DNA of 64,000 bases from Pseudoalteromonas sp. T1lg48 (GTDB lineage: Bacteria; Pseudomonadota; Gammaproteobacteria; Enterobacterales; Alteromonadaceae). The DNA lies in assembly GCF_002964785.1 (NCBI RefSeq), contig NZ_PQCC01000004.1, positions 124,001 through 188,000 on the forward strand, given 5' to 3'. Shown piece by piece: positions 44,001-53,073 of the stretch. Every line of letters starts with the position of its first letter. Position 1 is the stretch's first letter. Made by a program: the position numbers and the translations under genes. A model generated the notes under the pieces. The model saw only the letters and a program-made list of their open reading frames with translations. It was not told the DNA's origin and ran no database searches.

Positions 44001-44519
44001 GTAGCTGACTTCAGCTTCGCCGCTACTGACCTGAACGTACAGTTCACTGACATGTCAGGTGACACTGACGGTGCGGTAAGCACTTGGTCTTGGGACTTCG
44101 GTGACGGCGCTAGCTCAACTCTAGCTAACCCTTCACACAGCTATGCAGCTGCGGGTACTTACACTGTAACCCTAACTGTAAGCGATGATGACGGTGCCCA
44201 GCACTCAATCACTAAAGACGTAACTGTGACTGAGCCTGTAGTAGAGCCTACTATCACACTACAAGGTACTGCTGAAGCCTCTAACGGCCGTATCGTAGCC
44301 AGCCTGTCTTGGACTGCACAAACTGCAACAGAGTTTGATGTATACCGCGACGGTGCCCTAGTAGACACTGGTGTGACTAAAACGAGCTATACAGACCGCT
44401 TTAACTCAACCGCTACTAGCTTCACTTACCAAATTTGTGAAACTGGCACTGCCAACTGTTCTTTAGAAGAGACCATTGCGGCTTCTCCTAAGTCAAAAGG
44501 CAACGGTAAACGTAAGTAA
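41025..44519 (+). CDS. Secreted S8 subtilase with two P-domains, Ig-like/PKD domains and basic C-tail (copy 1)
   Basis: 1164 residues; AGGAG lies 7 bases before the second ATG (41025), the first ATG at 41022 being too close. Signal peptide, I9 propeptide (VIVKFKERVAKKERKELSRN), then the S8 domain (numbered from 41022): D166 in VIDTGFD, H221 in HGTHVAG, S385 in SGTSMATP. A Ca-binding-like loop DDDGNGYIDDIHG is inside. After it come an Ig-like domain, a P-domain (about 555-670), an Ig-like spacer, a second P-domain (about 775-880), another spacer, a PKD domain (DLNVQFTDMSGDTDGA ... WSWDFGDG) and a C-terminal module ending KSKGNGKRK. An extracellular protease, with P-domains likely to stabilise the fold. 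Confidence 0.93.
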   Translation: MKTPKKSSSKLIKTLVGTTLLAGISPVALAVAQAPHKAAPEYDQQTVIVKFKERVAKKERKELSRNLGVSFKDKNNDGVDDRLRNIANGRLAVLDLGKGRSVDAVLASLKNHPLVEYAEPNFIVKHQAVPNDPSYANLYGMQKISAEAAWDYTIGDASVIVGVIDTGFDFQHPDLVNNIWRNPNEIPGNGIDDDGNGYIDDIHGISAILDNGNPQDTGLHGTHVAGTIGAQGDNNLGVVGVNWRTSMVGCSFLGSGGGTLADGVQCIDYMIGLKNAGNNVRVLNNSWGGGGFTQTLKDAIAAANNADMLFVAAAGNDASDIDAGGFYPAGYDVPNVMAVASTDSQDNLSGFSNFGDELVHIAAPGSFIVSTVPGGAYDSLSGTSMATPHVAGAAALVLSGNPNLTTAQLKNILMSTGDDVAALQGKTINGKRMNVFNALADSGGTGPSFFMNATPSSATVNQNESQDFVIDLTAAGGFTGDATLSLSTVPALDAQVLFSQNPVAADTATTMTINTTTATAPGTYQMTVTAVDGDITKTLPLTLRVWPEGSTSTSFSNNEAVLIEDDAPESPAESVINVPHEMIITEVAGHVDITHDNIADLVIKLVAPNGKESVLREFEGQGTNRLEMDFVSYDNELDNALGNWTLRVEDHSNNASGILNDWTLKLSGAPLSATDFAPNVSIATPENNSAFLVGETVSFSANASDTEDGDLTSTVVWTSNVDGVIGNGASFTKSDLSVGDHVVTASVTDSAGQTTNQSIEFSVAAANTTVSGSNNTAIALPEWGGRVYTEIDLPTGVAIDALEVSVNISYDSVQYLNVWLQSPAGTLVKLVTWRDFWNKDLIHTFTPVEFAGESSKGKWRLYAEDTSSYTMNGVLNSWSISASNGDAVLPPPAENQAPEMTINAPMGGTSFNLGDSITFDGTAIDAEDGDLSAGIKWYDNFNGLIGTGALFSIDTLGAGDHIVTAVATDSQDAFDQAQVSFTVVDAPANVAPVADFSFAATDLNVQFTDMSGDTDGAVSTWSWDFGDGASSTLANPSHSYAAAGTYTVTLTVSDDDGAQHSITKDVTVTEPVVEPTITLQGTAEASNGRIVASLSWTAQTATEFDVYRDGALVDTGVTKTSYTDRFNSTATSFTYQICETGTANCSLEETIAASPKSKGNGKRK

Positions 44520-44532
44520 GTTGTAAACCCTG

Positions 44533-44559
44533 GGAAGGCTCACTAGAGCCTTCCTTTTT
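44533..44559 (+). terminator. Terminator after S8 copy 1
   Basis: GGAAGGCTC, loop ACTA, GAGCCTTCC, then five T. The same element follows copy 2. Confidence 0.9.
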
Positions 44560-44647
44560 CTTCTTAATTTACGTTTAACACAAGAGCGTAAATCAAAAAG
44601 AGAAAATAGGGATTGTTATTAATGTTCGAAAACCTGGGAGCTTTATT

Positions 44648-45649
44648 GTGGCTAATCTTTCAACCCTAATCCGCTATCCACTGATAGCAACGGCAACCCT
44701 AGCCTGCATGCTAGCAAGCGACGCTCACGTCAATGCGGCACACAATATGGATATGAATGACAGCTATGCGCTACACACCACAGGCTCGTCAATCGGCTCA
44801 CAATGGCAACTCAGCAACCCACTTTTTCCGAACAACCCGTTGCGCCTGGCATCTCGTACCCAACTGCCTTATGCGGCCAAAAGCATAGATACCTTGGTTG
44901 GCGAGAGCATTTCAGGTGGTACACCGACACCAGCCAACAAAGAACCTAAATTAGACCCACAATTCAATTTGCATTGCGCCAGCTCGGTACTCACCATCAA
45001 CGCCGGCGAGACCGCCACCTTCAACTGTAACAGCCGTATCGTCGATGGTTTTAGCGGCATATTGCGACTCTCACTCGCGTCTTCGTTACCCGGGGCCAAA
45101 CTATCGCATCGCGAAATCAATGCCGGCATGCCTTTTACCCTGGAAGTGCCAACCAAAAACAAAACTCAGTGGGGTGATTATGTCTTTACCCTCACCGCCA
45201 ACAAGGATAGCCAGCTTAAACAGCAGGCCGTAACCTTAAAGATTCTGCCCCCGGGCGTACAAACCTACAGCTTTAACAATGCGAGCGAGATGACCATAGT
45301 CGATAATGGTGCCACCGCTCAAGAGAGCGAGATTTTTGTGCCGCATCATCTAAGCACCTTCTCTTTAGAGGTGGAGCTGGCCGTTCGCCATAGCTGGCGC
45401 AGCGATCTTTCCATCCAATTGGTGTCGCCCAGTGGCAATGTACACACCCTGCATAACCGCGATGGTGGCTCGGGTAATGACATTAATCAGCACTACCAAA
45501 TTGAGACCTTTAACGGCGAAAACGCCTACGGGCCCTGGAAGCTTCGTATAATCGATAAGGCGCCGGGCAATATTGGCGAACTGCGCCAGTGGTCAATGCA
45601 CCTAGGTGGGTTTAGCAACCGCCAACATGCCCAGCGCTCACTGCGCTAG
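44648..45649 (+). CDS. Stand-alone P-domain protein without protease domain (copy 1)
   Basis: 333 residues from a GTG start with GGGAGC 6 bases upstream; the paralogue at 53074 has the identical start context. Signal peptide, a polar N-terminal part with no known domain, an Ig-like domain (LSLASSLPGAKLSHREINAG ... TQWGDYVFTLTA) and a C-terminal P-domain (LVSPSGNVHTLHNRDGGSGN, GPWKLRIIDKAPGNIGEL). The last two domains closely match residues of the S8 protease at 50149-52935, so this looks like an S8 derivative that has lost its catalytic domain. It may be a chaperone, inhibitor or surface partner of the neighbouring proteases (inference). Ends in basic QRSLR. Confidence 0.85.
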   Translation: MANLSTLIRYPLIATATLACMLASDAHVNAAHNMDMNDSYALHTTGSSIGSQWQLSNPLFPNNPLRLASRTQLPYAAKSIDTLVGESISGGTPTPANKEPKLDPQFNLHCASSVLTINAGETATFNCNSRIVDGFSGILRLSLASSLPGAKLSHREINAGMPFTLEVPTKNKTQWGDYVFTLTANKDSQLKQQAVTLKILPPGVQTYSFNNASEMTIVDNGATAQESEIFVPHHLSTFSLEVELAVRHSWRSDLSIQLVSPSGNVHTLHNRDGGSGNDINQHYQIETFNGENAYGPWKLRIIDKAPGNIGELRQWSMHLGGFSNRQHAQRSLR

Positions 45650-45860
45650 GTAATCGTTAATATCACTCTCATCGATTTGCTCGGGCCGTAAGGCTGCTCG
45701 GCATAGACCAGGTAAAGATGTTCGCTCAGGAATAAGTTAAACAGATCTCAGTGGATATGTTCGTCGGCCACCCTACTCTTGATGATCTTCAATGCCCGGG
45801 CAAGGGCAAGGTTTTAAGCATGCCAATGGTGGTGATATGTTCCTTGATTATATATCAGTT
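45650..45860 (-). pseudogene. Decayed 3' fragment of an HD-GYP receptor gene
   Basis: On the minus strand this reads YIIKEHITTIGMLKTLPLP, then (after a deletion) ALKIIKSRVADEHIH-stop-DLFNLFLSEHLYLVYAE, then a frame break and SDINDYL. These match the intact gene at 54076-57258 (YIINEHITTTIRMLETLPLP; ALRIMKFMVDDEHIDRDLFN; LFLTEGVYLAYAKQ; DIDINDYL). It abuts the stop codon of the P-domain gene exactly as the intact gene does in copy 2, so it marks the right end of the duplicated unit. Inactive. Confidence 0.85.
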
Positions 45861-46528
45861 CTCAGCACTCAAGGTCTGTGCGCCCAAGGCAAACGGCAGA
45901 TGCACCGATAACATCCTGATTAACATGCCTTATATTGACATCGGGAGCAAGTCAGAGCCAGTCATAACGGCCGGTTATGGTGAATCTCTACGAAGAAGGA
46001 TAGCTTTCCCCTCACTGGGCTGACTTTATCGACATACTTTGTATACAGCTTTGTAGTGTGGCCGCCGACACTCGGGCTACCCGTACATAACCTATATACA
46101 ATTAAGCTTCTTAGTGGCATTCCTAAAGCGAAGAAAGACACCCAGGTATCAGTGCATAAATAACACACAAACATGCATAAGTATCGGTTTTATCGATAAT
46201 TTAACCTGACATCAAGTCCATTGCAAATTGCACATCAATAAATAAGAAACAAGAAAACCTTCCAAAAATTGAAATTATTTTGCCATCACCCCGTAATAAA
46301 AACCCCTTTTAAATCATACGAAAGTATGTCATTTCACACCATTTATAAATAAATGTGAATTTTTTGTGTATTATTTATTGATAAGATACAAATAAAGGCA
46401 TATAACTATACACATATGGATACAATAAGTGCGATCGTGCGACGACTTACAGGGAGAATGAAAATGAAGTGGGTGCGTACAAATAAAACAACCATAAGTT
46501 AAATTTACACACAACAGGAGATCAGATG

Positions 46529-49500
46529 ATGAAAACGCCCAAGAAGTCATCTTCCAAATTAATAAACGCCCTAGTAGGTACAACACTACTAGCAGGTATC
46601 AGCCCTGTAGCCCTAGCGGTTGCTAAAGCACCGTTCAAAGCAACACCTGACTACGATCAACAATCAGTTATCGTTAAGTTCAAACAAAAAGTAGATAAGA
46701 AAGATCGTAAAGAGCTTACTCGTAATCTAGGCGTATCTTTCAAAGATAAAAACAACGACGGTGTTGATGACCGTTTACGCAACATTGCCAACGGTCGTCT
46801 AGCGGTGCTAGAGCTTGGTCAAGGCCGTAAAGTTGATGCGGTACTTGCAAGCCTTCAAAACCACCCACTTGTAGAATACGCAGAGCCTAACTACATCGTA
46901 CACACTACTGCAGTTCCAAATGATACTTCATATGCAAGCCTTTACGGCATGCAGAAGATTCAAGCTGAAACTGCCTGGGACTATGTAATCGGTGATTCTT
47001 CTGTTGTTGTTGGTGTTATCGATACAGGTTTCGATTTCAACCACCCAGACTTGGCTGACAACATCTGGACCAACCCGAATGAAATCGCGGGCAACGGTAT
47101 CGATGATGACGGTAACGGTTATATCGATGACATCCATGGTATCTCAGCCATCCTAGACAATGGTAACCCGTCTGACACAGGTGCTCACGGTACTCACGTA
47201 GCCGGTACTATCGGCGCCAAAGGTAACAACAACCTGGGTGTTGTCGGTGTTAACTGGCAAACCAGCATGGTTGGTTGTAGCTTCCTTGGCTCAGGCGGCG
47301 GTACTCTAGCCGACGGCGTACAGTGTATCGACTATATGATCGGTCTTAAAAATGCCGGTAACAACGTTCGCGTTCTAAACAACAGCTGGGGTGGCGGTGG
47401 TTTCACGCAAACGCTTAAAGATGCAATCACATCAGCGAACAACGCCGATATGCTATTCGTAGCGGCAGCGGGTAACGACTCAGCCGACATCGACAACGGC
47501 GGTTTCTACCCTGCGGGTTACGATGTACCAAACGTAGTAGCGGTAGCCTCTACCGACAGCGCCGACAACCTGTCTGGTTTCTCAAACTACGGTGACCAGC
47601 TGGTTCACCTGGCTGCACCTGGTTCATTTATCCTGTCAACTACGCCTAACAGCAGCTATGACACGTTCAGCGGTACGTCAATGGCCACACCTCACGTAGT
47701 CGGCGCTGCAGCCCTGCTCCTTGCGGGCAACCCGAACCTGACTACATCACAGCTAAAAAGTGTACTAATGAACACTGGTGATACGCTGGCGGCTTTGGCA
47801 GGTAAAACCATCTCTGGTAAGCGTTTGAACGTTGCCAATGCACTGGTCGATTCAGGCGGCGCGGGTCCTTCTTTCTTCATGGAAGCAACGCCAACTAAAT
47901 CAACCATCAACCAAGGCGACAGCCAGGCTTACTCAATCGACCTAGTTGCAGCCGGTGGTTTCAACGGCACAGCGACTATGAGCCTGACCAGCATTCCTGC
48001 GCTTAACGCTGACGTGGTATTCGCACAAAACCCGGTTGCGGGCGACACCACTAACACCATGACTATCAATACGACAGCGCAAACTGCGCCTGGTACGTAC
48101 AACTTGACTGTCAACGCCACTGATGGCAGCGTTTCTAAGAACATCAACCTGGAGCTTAAAGTATGGCCTCAAGGTACAGTTTCTACTATGCTGACCAACA
48201 ACGAAATCGTGCCTATCAGCGATGACGATCCTTCAAACCCAGCGACCAGCAGCATCAATGTTCCTTACGACATGACGCTAACTCAGGTTGAAGTGTTTGT
48301 TGACATCACACACACTTGGGCATCAGACATGGTAGTGTCTGTCATTTCACCAGCCGGCGAAGAAGTAGTTCTGCACGATCGTGCGGGTGGCAACGGCACA
48401 GGTCTTGTTGGTAACTTTATTCCTACCGAATACGAGTTGGACAATGCATTTGGTGAGTGGAAACTGAAAGTCGTTGACGAAGTTGCAGGCGACACGGGTG
48501 CTATCAACAGCTGGTCACTAAAACTGACTGGCGCACCTTCAGCTGGCACAGACTTTGCGCCAAACGTACAGATCGCGACTCCTGCTAACCAGGGCGCATT
48601 CTTGAACGGTGAAACTATCAGCTTCAGCGCAAGCTCTAACGACACCGAAGACGGCGACCTGACTGCCGGCATCGTTTGGACGTCAAGCATCGACGGTGTA
48701 ATCGGTAACGGCACTTCATTCACTAAGTCTGACCTGTCGGTAGGCGACCACGTAATCACTGCGTCTTCTACAGACTCAGCGGGCCAAACCAGCACAGAAA
48801 CAGTTGAACTGTCTGTTGCTAACGCCAACACCACGGTAAGCGGTGCAAACAACACAGCAATCGCTATGCCTGAGTGGGGCGGCAAGGTCTTCACTGAAAT
48901 CGACCTGCCTACCGGTGTTGCTATCGATGCAATCGAAGTAAGCGTTGATATCTCGTTCAACTCGGTTCAATACCTGAACGCATGGCTGCAATCTCCGTCT
49001 GGCACCATGGTTAAACTGGTAACTTGGCGTCAATTCTGGAACGCAGACCTGGTACACACCTTTACACCGGTTGAGTTCGCAGGCGAGTCGAGCATGGGTA
49101 CATGGCGTCTGTTCGTAGAAGATACGTCAAGCTACACCATGAACGGCGTACTGAACAACTGGAGCATCTCGGTATCAAACGGCAACGCGGTACTTCCGCC
49201 TCCGGCTGAAAACCAAGCCCCAGTGATGACTATCAATGCACCTACGGGCGGCACTAGCTTCAACCTAGGCGACAGCATCACCTTCGACGGTACTGCAACT
49301 GACGCTGAAGACGGTGACCTAAGCGCAGGTATCAGCTGGTACGATAACTTCAACGGCCTAATCGGTACTGGTGCTCTATTCAGCATCAACACACTAGGCG
49401 CTGGTGACCACATCGTGACTGCTATTGCGACTGACTCACAAGACGCGTTCGACCAGGCACAAGTAAGCTTCACTATCGTAGACGCGCCAGCAAACGTAGC

Positions 49501-50023
49501 ACCTGTAGCTGACTTCACGTTCGCCGCTACTGACCTGGATGTACAGTTCACTGACCTATCTGGTGACACTGACGGTGCGGTAACAACTCACTCTTGGGAC
49601 TTCGGTGACGGCGCTGGCTCAACTCTAGCTAACCCTTCACACAGCTACACAGCTGCGGGTACTTACACTGTAACCCTGACTGTAAGCGATGACGACGGTG
49701 CCCAGCACTCAATCACTAAAGACGTAACTGTGACTGAGCCGGTTCCAGAGCCAACTATCTTTGTACAAGGTACTGCTGAAACTGACGGTAACCGAGTAAC
49801 AACGGATCTATCTTGGACTGCACAAGCTGCAACTGAGTTTGATGTATACCGTGACGGAGCGCTAGTTGCCTCAGCTGTGAGAAAAACAGACTACACAGAC
49901 CGCTTTAACTCTACTGCGACTAGCTTCACTTACCAAGTATGTGAAACTGGCACTGCCAACTGTTCTTTAGAAGAAACCATCGCGGCTTCTCCTAAGTCAA
50001 AAGGCAGCGGTAAACGTAAGTAA
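46529..50023 (+). CDS. Secreted S8 subtilase with two P-domains, PKD domain and basic C-tail (copy 2)
   Basis: 1164 residues from the second ATG at 46529 (AGGAG 7 bases before). Same length and domain order as the copy at 41025: signal peptide, I9 propeptide, S8 domain with VIDTGFD, AHGTHVAG and SGTSMATPHVVG, Ig-like domain, P-domain, spacer, P-domain, spacer, PKD domain, C-terminal module ending KSKGSGKRK. The two proteins are nearly identical over the propeptide and catalytic core and drift in the first P-domain (LHDRAGGNGTGLVGNF here is closer to typical P-domains). Both look active, so the pair may differ in substrate or timing. Confidence 0.93.
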   Translation: MKTPKKSSSKLINALVGTTLLAGISPVALAVAKAPFKATPDYDQQSVIVKFKQKVDKKDRKELTRNLGVSFKDKNNDGVDDRLRNIANGRLAVLELGQGRKVDAVLASLQNHPLVEYAEPNYIVHTTAVPNDTSYASLYGMQKIQAETAWDYVIGDSSVVVGVIDTGFDFNHPDLADNIWTNPNEIAGNGIDDDGNGYIDDIHGISAILDNGNPSDTGAHGTHVAGTIGAKGNNNLGVVGVNWQTSMVGCSFLGSGGGTLADGVQCIDYMIGLKNAGNNVRVLNNSWGGGGFTQTLKDAITSANNADMLFVAAAGNDSADIDNGGFYPAGYDVPNVVAVASTDSADNLSGFSNYGDQLVHLAAPGSFILSTTPNSSYDTFSGTSMATPHVVGAAALLLAGNPNLTTSQLKSVLMNTGDTLAALAGKTISGKRLNVANALVDSGGAGPSFFMEATPTKSTINQGDSQAYSIDLVAAGGFNGTATMSLTSIPALNADVVFAQNPVAGDTTNTMTINTTAQTAPGTYNLTVNATDGSVSKNINLELKVWPQGTVSTMLTNNEIVPISDDDPSNPATSSINVPYDMTLTQVEVFVDITHTWASDMVVSVISPAGEEVVLHDRAGGNGTGLVGNFIPTEYELDNAFGEWKLKVVDEVAGDTGAINSWSLKLTGAPSAGTDFAPNVQIATPANQGAFLNGETISFSASSNDTEDGDLTAGIVWTSSIDGVIGNGTSFTKSDLSVGDHVITASSTDSAGQTSTETVELSVANANTTVSGANNTAIAMPEWGGKVFTEIDLPTGVAIDAIEVSVDISFNSVQYLNAWLQSPSGTMVKLVTWRQFWNADLVHTFTPVEFAGESSMGTWRLFVEDTSSYTMNGVLNNWSISVSNGNAVLPPPAENQAPVMTINAPTGGTSFNLGDSITFDGTATDAEDGDLSAGISWYDNFNGLIGTGALFSINTLGAGDHIVTAIATDSQDAFDQAQVSFTIVDAPANVAPVADFTFAATDLDVQFTDLSGDTDGAVTTHSWDFGDGAGSTLANPSHSYTAAGTYTVTLTVSDDDGAQHSITKDVTVTEPVPEPTIFVQGTAETDGNRVTTDLSWTAQAATEFDVYRDGALVASAVRKTDYTDRFNSTATSFTYQVCETGTANCSLEETIAASPKSKGSGKRK

Positions 50024-50036
50024 GCTGTAACCCCTG

Positions 50037-50065
50037 GGAAGGCTCTCACTAGAGCCTTCCTTTTT
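50037..50065 (+). terminator. Terminator after S8 copy 2
   Basis: GGAAGGCTCT, loop CACT, AGAGCCTTCC, then five T. Confidence 0.9.
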
Positions 50066-50148
50066 CATTTCACATCCTGCAAACATTTTTTAACGCGTTC
50101 CCCGCAGTAAACAAATACTTGTCAGGCTCACACTTTGAGGCAAAAACA

Positions 50149-52935
50149 ATGAAAACAAAATTATCCCTACTCAGTTTGGCCATGCTGCCGGTACTGGCTC
50201 AAGCATCCATTGAGTTCAACGCCAAGGAACGCAAGTACGACGACAACTCAGTATTGGTTGTCTATAAAGAAGGCGCTACTGCAGCACAACGTGCTTCTGC
50301 TCGCGCTCTTATCGGTGGTAAAAACGACCACCTTAATGAAAAAGGACAAGACCGCCGTTTCCGCCATATTCTTAATGGCCGAGTGGCATCTGTTAAACTA
50401 GACAAGATCAAAGCCGACGCCGCAATCAAGGCGCTTAGCAAACACCCTTCCGTCGACTATGTCGAATACAACCAGGTATTCCAGCCTGCGGCCCTACCCT
50501 CAGACTCTATGTTTGGTGATCTATGGGGCATGCACAACACCGGTCAGCAAGGCGGTGTTGCTGGCGCCGATATCAGCGCCAATGAAGCCTGGGATATCAC
50601 CACCGGCAGCGACGAAGTCGTGATCGGTATTATCGACACCGGTATGTGGCATCCCCACAATGACCTGGCGGCAAACGTATGGACTAACCCAGGCGAGATC
50701 CCGGGCGATAACATAGACAACGACGGCAACGGCTACCGCGATGATATGCATGGTATTAATGCCTATCACGACCTCGGTGCCCTAACGGACTGGCATGGTC
50801 ACGGTACACACGTAGCCGGTACCATAGGTGCAGAGCACAACACCCAAGGTGTTGCTGGTGTGAACGCCAATGTAAAAATGATCGGCTGTGCCTTTATTAA
50901 TGAAAATGGCGGCCTGACCGAAGATGCGCTGCAGTGTTTCGATTACATGATCGACCTTAAGCAACGTGGCGTCAATATCGTTGCCACTAACAACAGCTGG
51001 GGCGGTGGTGGCTTCCAGCAGATCATGAAAGATGGTATCCAGGCGCTAAGTAATGAAAATATTCTTTTCGTTGCCGCGGCCGGTAATTCCAGCCGAGACA
51101 ACGATGTCCAACCTAGCTATCCAGCAAGCTATGACGTTCCAAACGTTATCGCCGTGGCCAGTACCACGCGCAACGACACCATGTCGACCTTCTCACAATG
51201 GGGTCAGCAAAGCGTTGACCTGGGCGCACCGGGTTCAGATATAGTCTCGACCGTGCTGAATAACCAGTACGAGAGCTTTTCTGGTACCTCAATGGCGACT
51301 CCTCATGTCACCGGTGCTGCTGCCCTGATTGCAGCTCGTAACCCGAACCTGAGCATGGCGGAAATTAAAGACCTCCTGATAAACTCGGGCGACACCATCC
51401 CAGCCCTGGTTGGTAAAACCGTATCCGGTAAGCGTCTTAACATCCACCGCGCGCTGATGGAAACATTGCCCGGCTTCGACCTGTCGGTTGACCCAGTCAC
51501 TCAAAGCATGACCGTGGGCGGCACGGCAACTTACACCTTCTCAAGCGTAGCGACTCGCGGCTGGCAGGGTGAAATCAGCCTTAGCCTGGAATCATCACTT
51601 CCCGGCGCCAGCCTGTCTGCAAGCACCATTATGCCGGGCGACACCTTCACTTTGACGGTACCGACCACCACAGAAACCCAGTGGGGTGATTATGTATTCA
51701 CAGTAACCGGCACCGCCGACAACGGCGAACTGGTTCAGCAGCAAGCGGCGAATCTGGAACTCCAGCCTAGCGGCTTGAACAACTACACCTATGCAAACAC
51801 CACTGCGATTGCAGTACCAGATAATGATCCCGTGGGCGTACAAAGCGTTATCAACGTGTCAGATGACCTTACCACCTTTGACATGAATGTAACTGTTGCT
51901 ATCAACCACACCTGGATCAGTGACCTGCTGGTGACATTAACCTCACCGTCGGGCACAGAGCATATACTGCACAACCGCGCAGGCGGCTCAGGGGTCAACA
52001 TAAACCAAACGTACACCCTAAGTACCTTTAACGGCGAGCTTGCTCAGGGTGACTGGGTGCTGAGCGTTTCCGATAACGCAGGCTATGACACGGGCACATT
52101 GCAGAGCTGGTCAATGGACATCACCGGCCTGGACAACGGCGGCGGTTCGACACCTCAGCCAGGTCCTGCTCCTGTAGCCGGTTTCAGCTTTGCGGTCAGC
52201 GACCTTGACGTAAGTTTTACCGATACCTCAAGCGACGGCGACAACAACATTGTTAGCTGGAACTGGGACTTTGGTGACGGCAATACCTCGAGCGTACAAA
52301 ACCCTAGCCATAGCTATAGCATTGCTGGCGTATACAGCGCGACGCTCACCGTGACCGATGCCGAAGGTCAAAGCCACAGTGTCAGTCAGGTAATAACCAT
52401 TACTGAGCCTAACGAGCTACCAATGGCAGACTTCAGCTTCGCAACGTCTAACCTGGCTGTGCAGTTCTCGGACCTAAGTAGCGACAGCGACGGTGCCATT
52501 AGCACATGGTCATGGAATTTTGGTGATGCTAGTACGTCCACTCTACCAAACCCAGCACATAGCTACGCAGCAGCGGGTACCTATGCTGTAACCCTAACGG
52601 TAAGCGATGATGACGGTGCCGAGCACTCGATCACTAAAGATGTGACAGTGACCGAAGCAGTTACAGAACCGACTATCGTGCTCCAAGGTAGTGCCTCTAC
52701 CGATGGTAACCGTGTAGTCGCCAGTCTGACTTGGACTTCACCGACTAAGGTGACGGTTGATGTCTATCGCGATGGCGCCCTGGTAAGCAGTGGTGTGAGA
52801 AAAGAGAGCTACTCCGAACGCTTTAACTCTACCGCAACAAGCTTCACTTATCAGGTATGTGAAACTGGTACATCCAATTGTTCTTACGAGGAAACCATAG
52901 TGGCTTCTCCAAAGACAAAAGGTAAACGCAAGTAA
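50149..52935 (+). CDS. Secreted S8 subtilase with one P-domain and two PKD domains
   Basis: 928 residues from the ATG at 50149 (GAGG 7 bases upstream; the ORF extends to 50119 without a site). Signal peptide MKTKLSLLSLAMLPVLAQAS, I9-type propeptide, S8 domain with Asp in IGIIDTGMW, His in GHGTHVAGTIG and Ser in SGTSMATPHVTG. After it: an Ig-like domain (LESSLPGASLSAST), one P-domain (LTSPSGTEHILHNRAGGSGV), two PKD domains (WNWDFGDGNTSS and WSWNFGDASTST) and the common C-terminal module ending KTKGKRK. It is a distinct paralogue of the two others and the closest relative of the stand-alone P-domain proteins. It lies between S8 copy 2 and the P-domain gene; copy 1 lacks it. Confidence 0.93.
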   Translation: MKTKLSLLSLAMLPVLAQASIEFNAKERKYDDNSVLVVYKEGATAAQRASARALIGGKNDHLNEKGQDRRFRHILNGRVASVKLDKIKADAAIKALSKHPSVDYVEYNQVFQPAALPSDSMFGDLWGMHNTGQQGGVAGADISANEAWDITTGSDEVVIGIIDTGMWHPHNDLAANVWTNPGEIPGDNIDNDGNGYRDDMHGINAYHDLGALTDWHGHGTHVAGTIGAEHNTQGVAGVNANVKMIGCAFINENGGLTEDALQCFDYMIDLKQRGVNIVATNNSWGGGGFQQIMKDGIQALSNENILFVAAAGNSSRDNDVQPSYPASYDVPNVIAVASTTRNDTMSTFSQWGQQSVDLGAPGSDIVSTVLNNQYESFSGTSMATPHVTGAAALIAARNPNLSMAEIKDLLINSGDTIPALVGKTVSGKRLNIHRALMETLPGFDLSVDPVTQSMTVGGTATYTFSSVATRGWQGEISLSLESSLPGASLSASTIMPGDTFTLTVPTTTETQWGDYVFTVTGTADNGELVQQQAANLELQPSGLNNYTYANTTAIAVPDNDPVGVQSVINVSDDLTTFDMNVTVAINHTWISDLLVTLTSPSGTEHILHNRAGGSGVNINQTYTLSTFNGELAQGDWVLSVSDNAGYDTGTLQSWSMDITGLDNGGGSTPQPGPAPVAGFSFAVSDLDVSFTDTSSDGDNNIVSWNWDFGDGNTSSVQNPSHSYSIAGVYSATLTVTDAEGQSHSVSQVITITEPNELPMADFSFATSNLAVQFSDLSSDSDGAISTWSWNFGDASTSTLPNPAHSYAAAGTYAVTLTVSDDDGAEHSITKDVTVTEAVTEPTIVLQGSASTDGNRVVASLTWTSPTKVTVDVYRDGALVSSGVRKESYSERFNSTATSFTYQVCETGTSNCSYEETIVASPKTKGKRK

Positions 52936-52946
52936 GTAGTAACCCG

Positions 52947-52970
52947 TGAGGGCCCTGCAAAGGGCCCTCA
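52947..52970 (+). terminator. Strong hairpin after third intact S8 gene
   Basis: TGAGGGCCCT, loop GCAA, AGGGCCCTCA: a perfect 10-bp stem but with a weak tail (GTTCCTTG), so it may be a partial terminator or an mRNA 3'-end stabiliser that still lets the P-domain gene be transcribed. Confidence 0.65.
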
Positions 52971-53073
52971 GTTCCTTGCCAATTCGCACCAAACGCGCTC
53001 AATTAGTTGGGCAAAATGCGGCAAGTGAATAAGGGCTTTTTAATATTATTGACAGAAACTTGGGAGCTTTATT

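Larger units (their letters stand above)
40530..45860. repeat. Segmental duplication, copy 1 (paired with 46027-57258)
   Basis: A unit of upstream region, S8 gene, GTG-started P-domain gene and the 3' end of an HD-GYP gene (minus strand) is present here and again from 46027. The upstream 490 bp share strings such as TAATAAAAACCCC, TTATAAATAAATGTGAATTT and CAACAGGAGATCAGATGATG. The S8 proteins have equal length (1165 residues) and the P-domain proteins equal length (333). Copy 2 also has an extra S8 gene and an intact HD-GYP gene. The region 45861-46026 holds no gene. Confidence 0.85.

Noticed and set aside
45751..46023. 90-residue plus-strand frame after the first P-domain gene
   Set aside because: It is antisense to the decayed HD-GYP fragment and has no support of its own.
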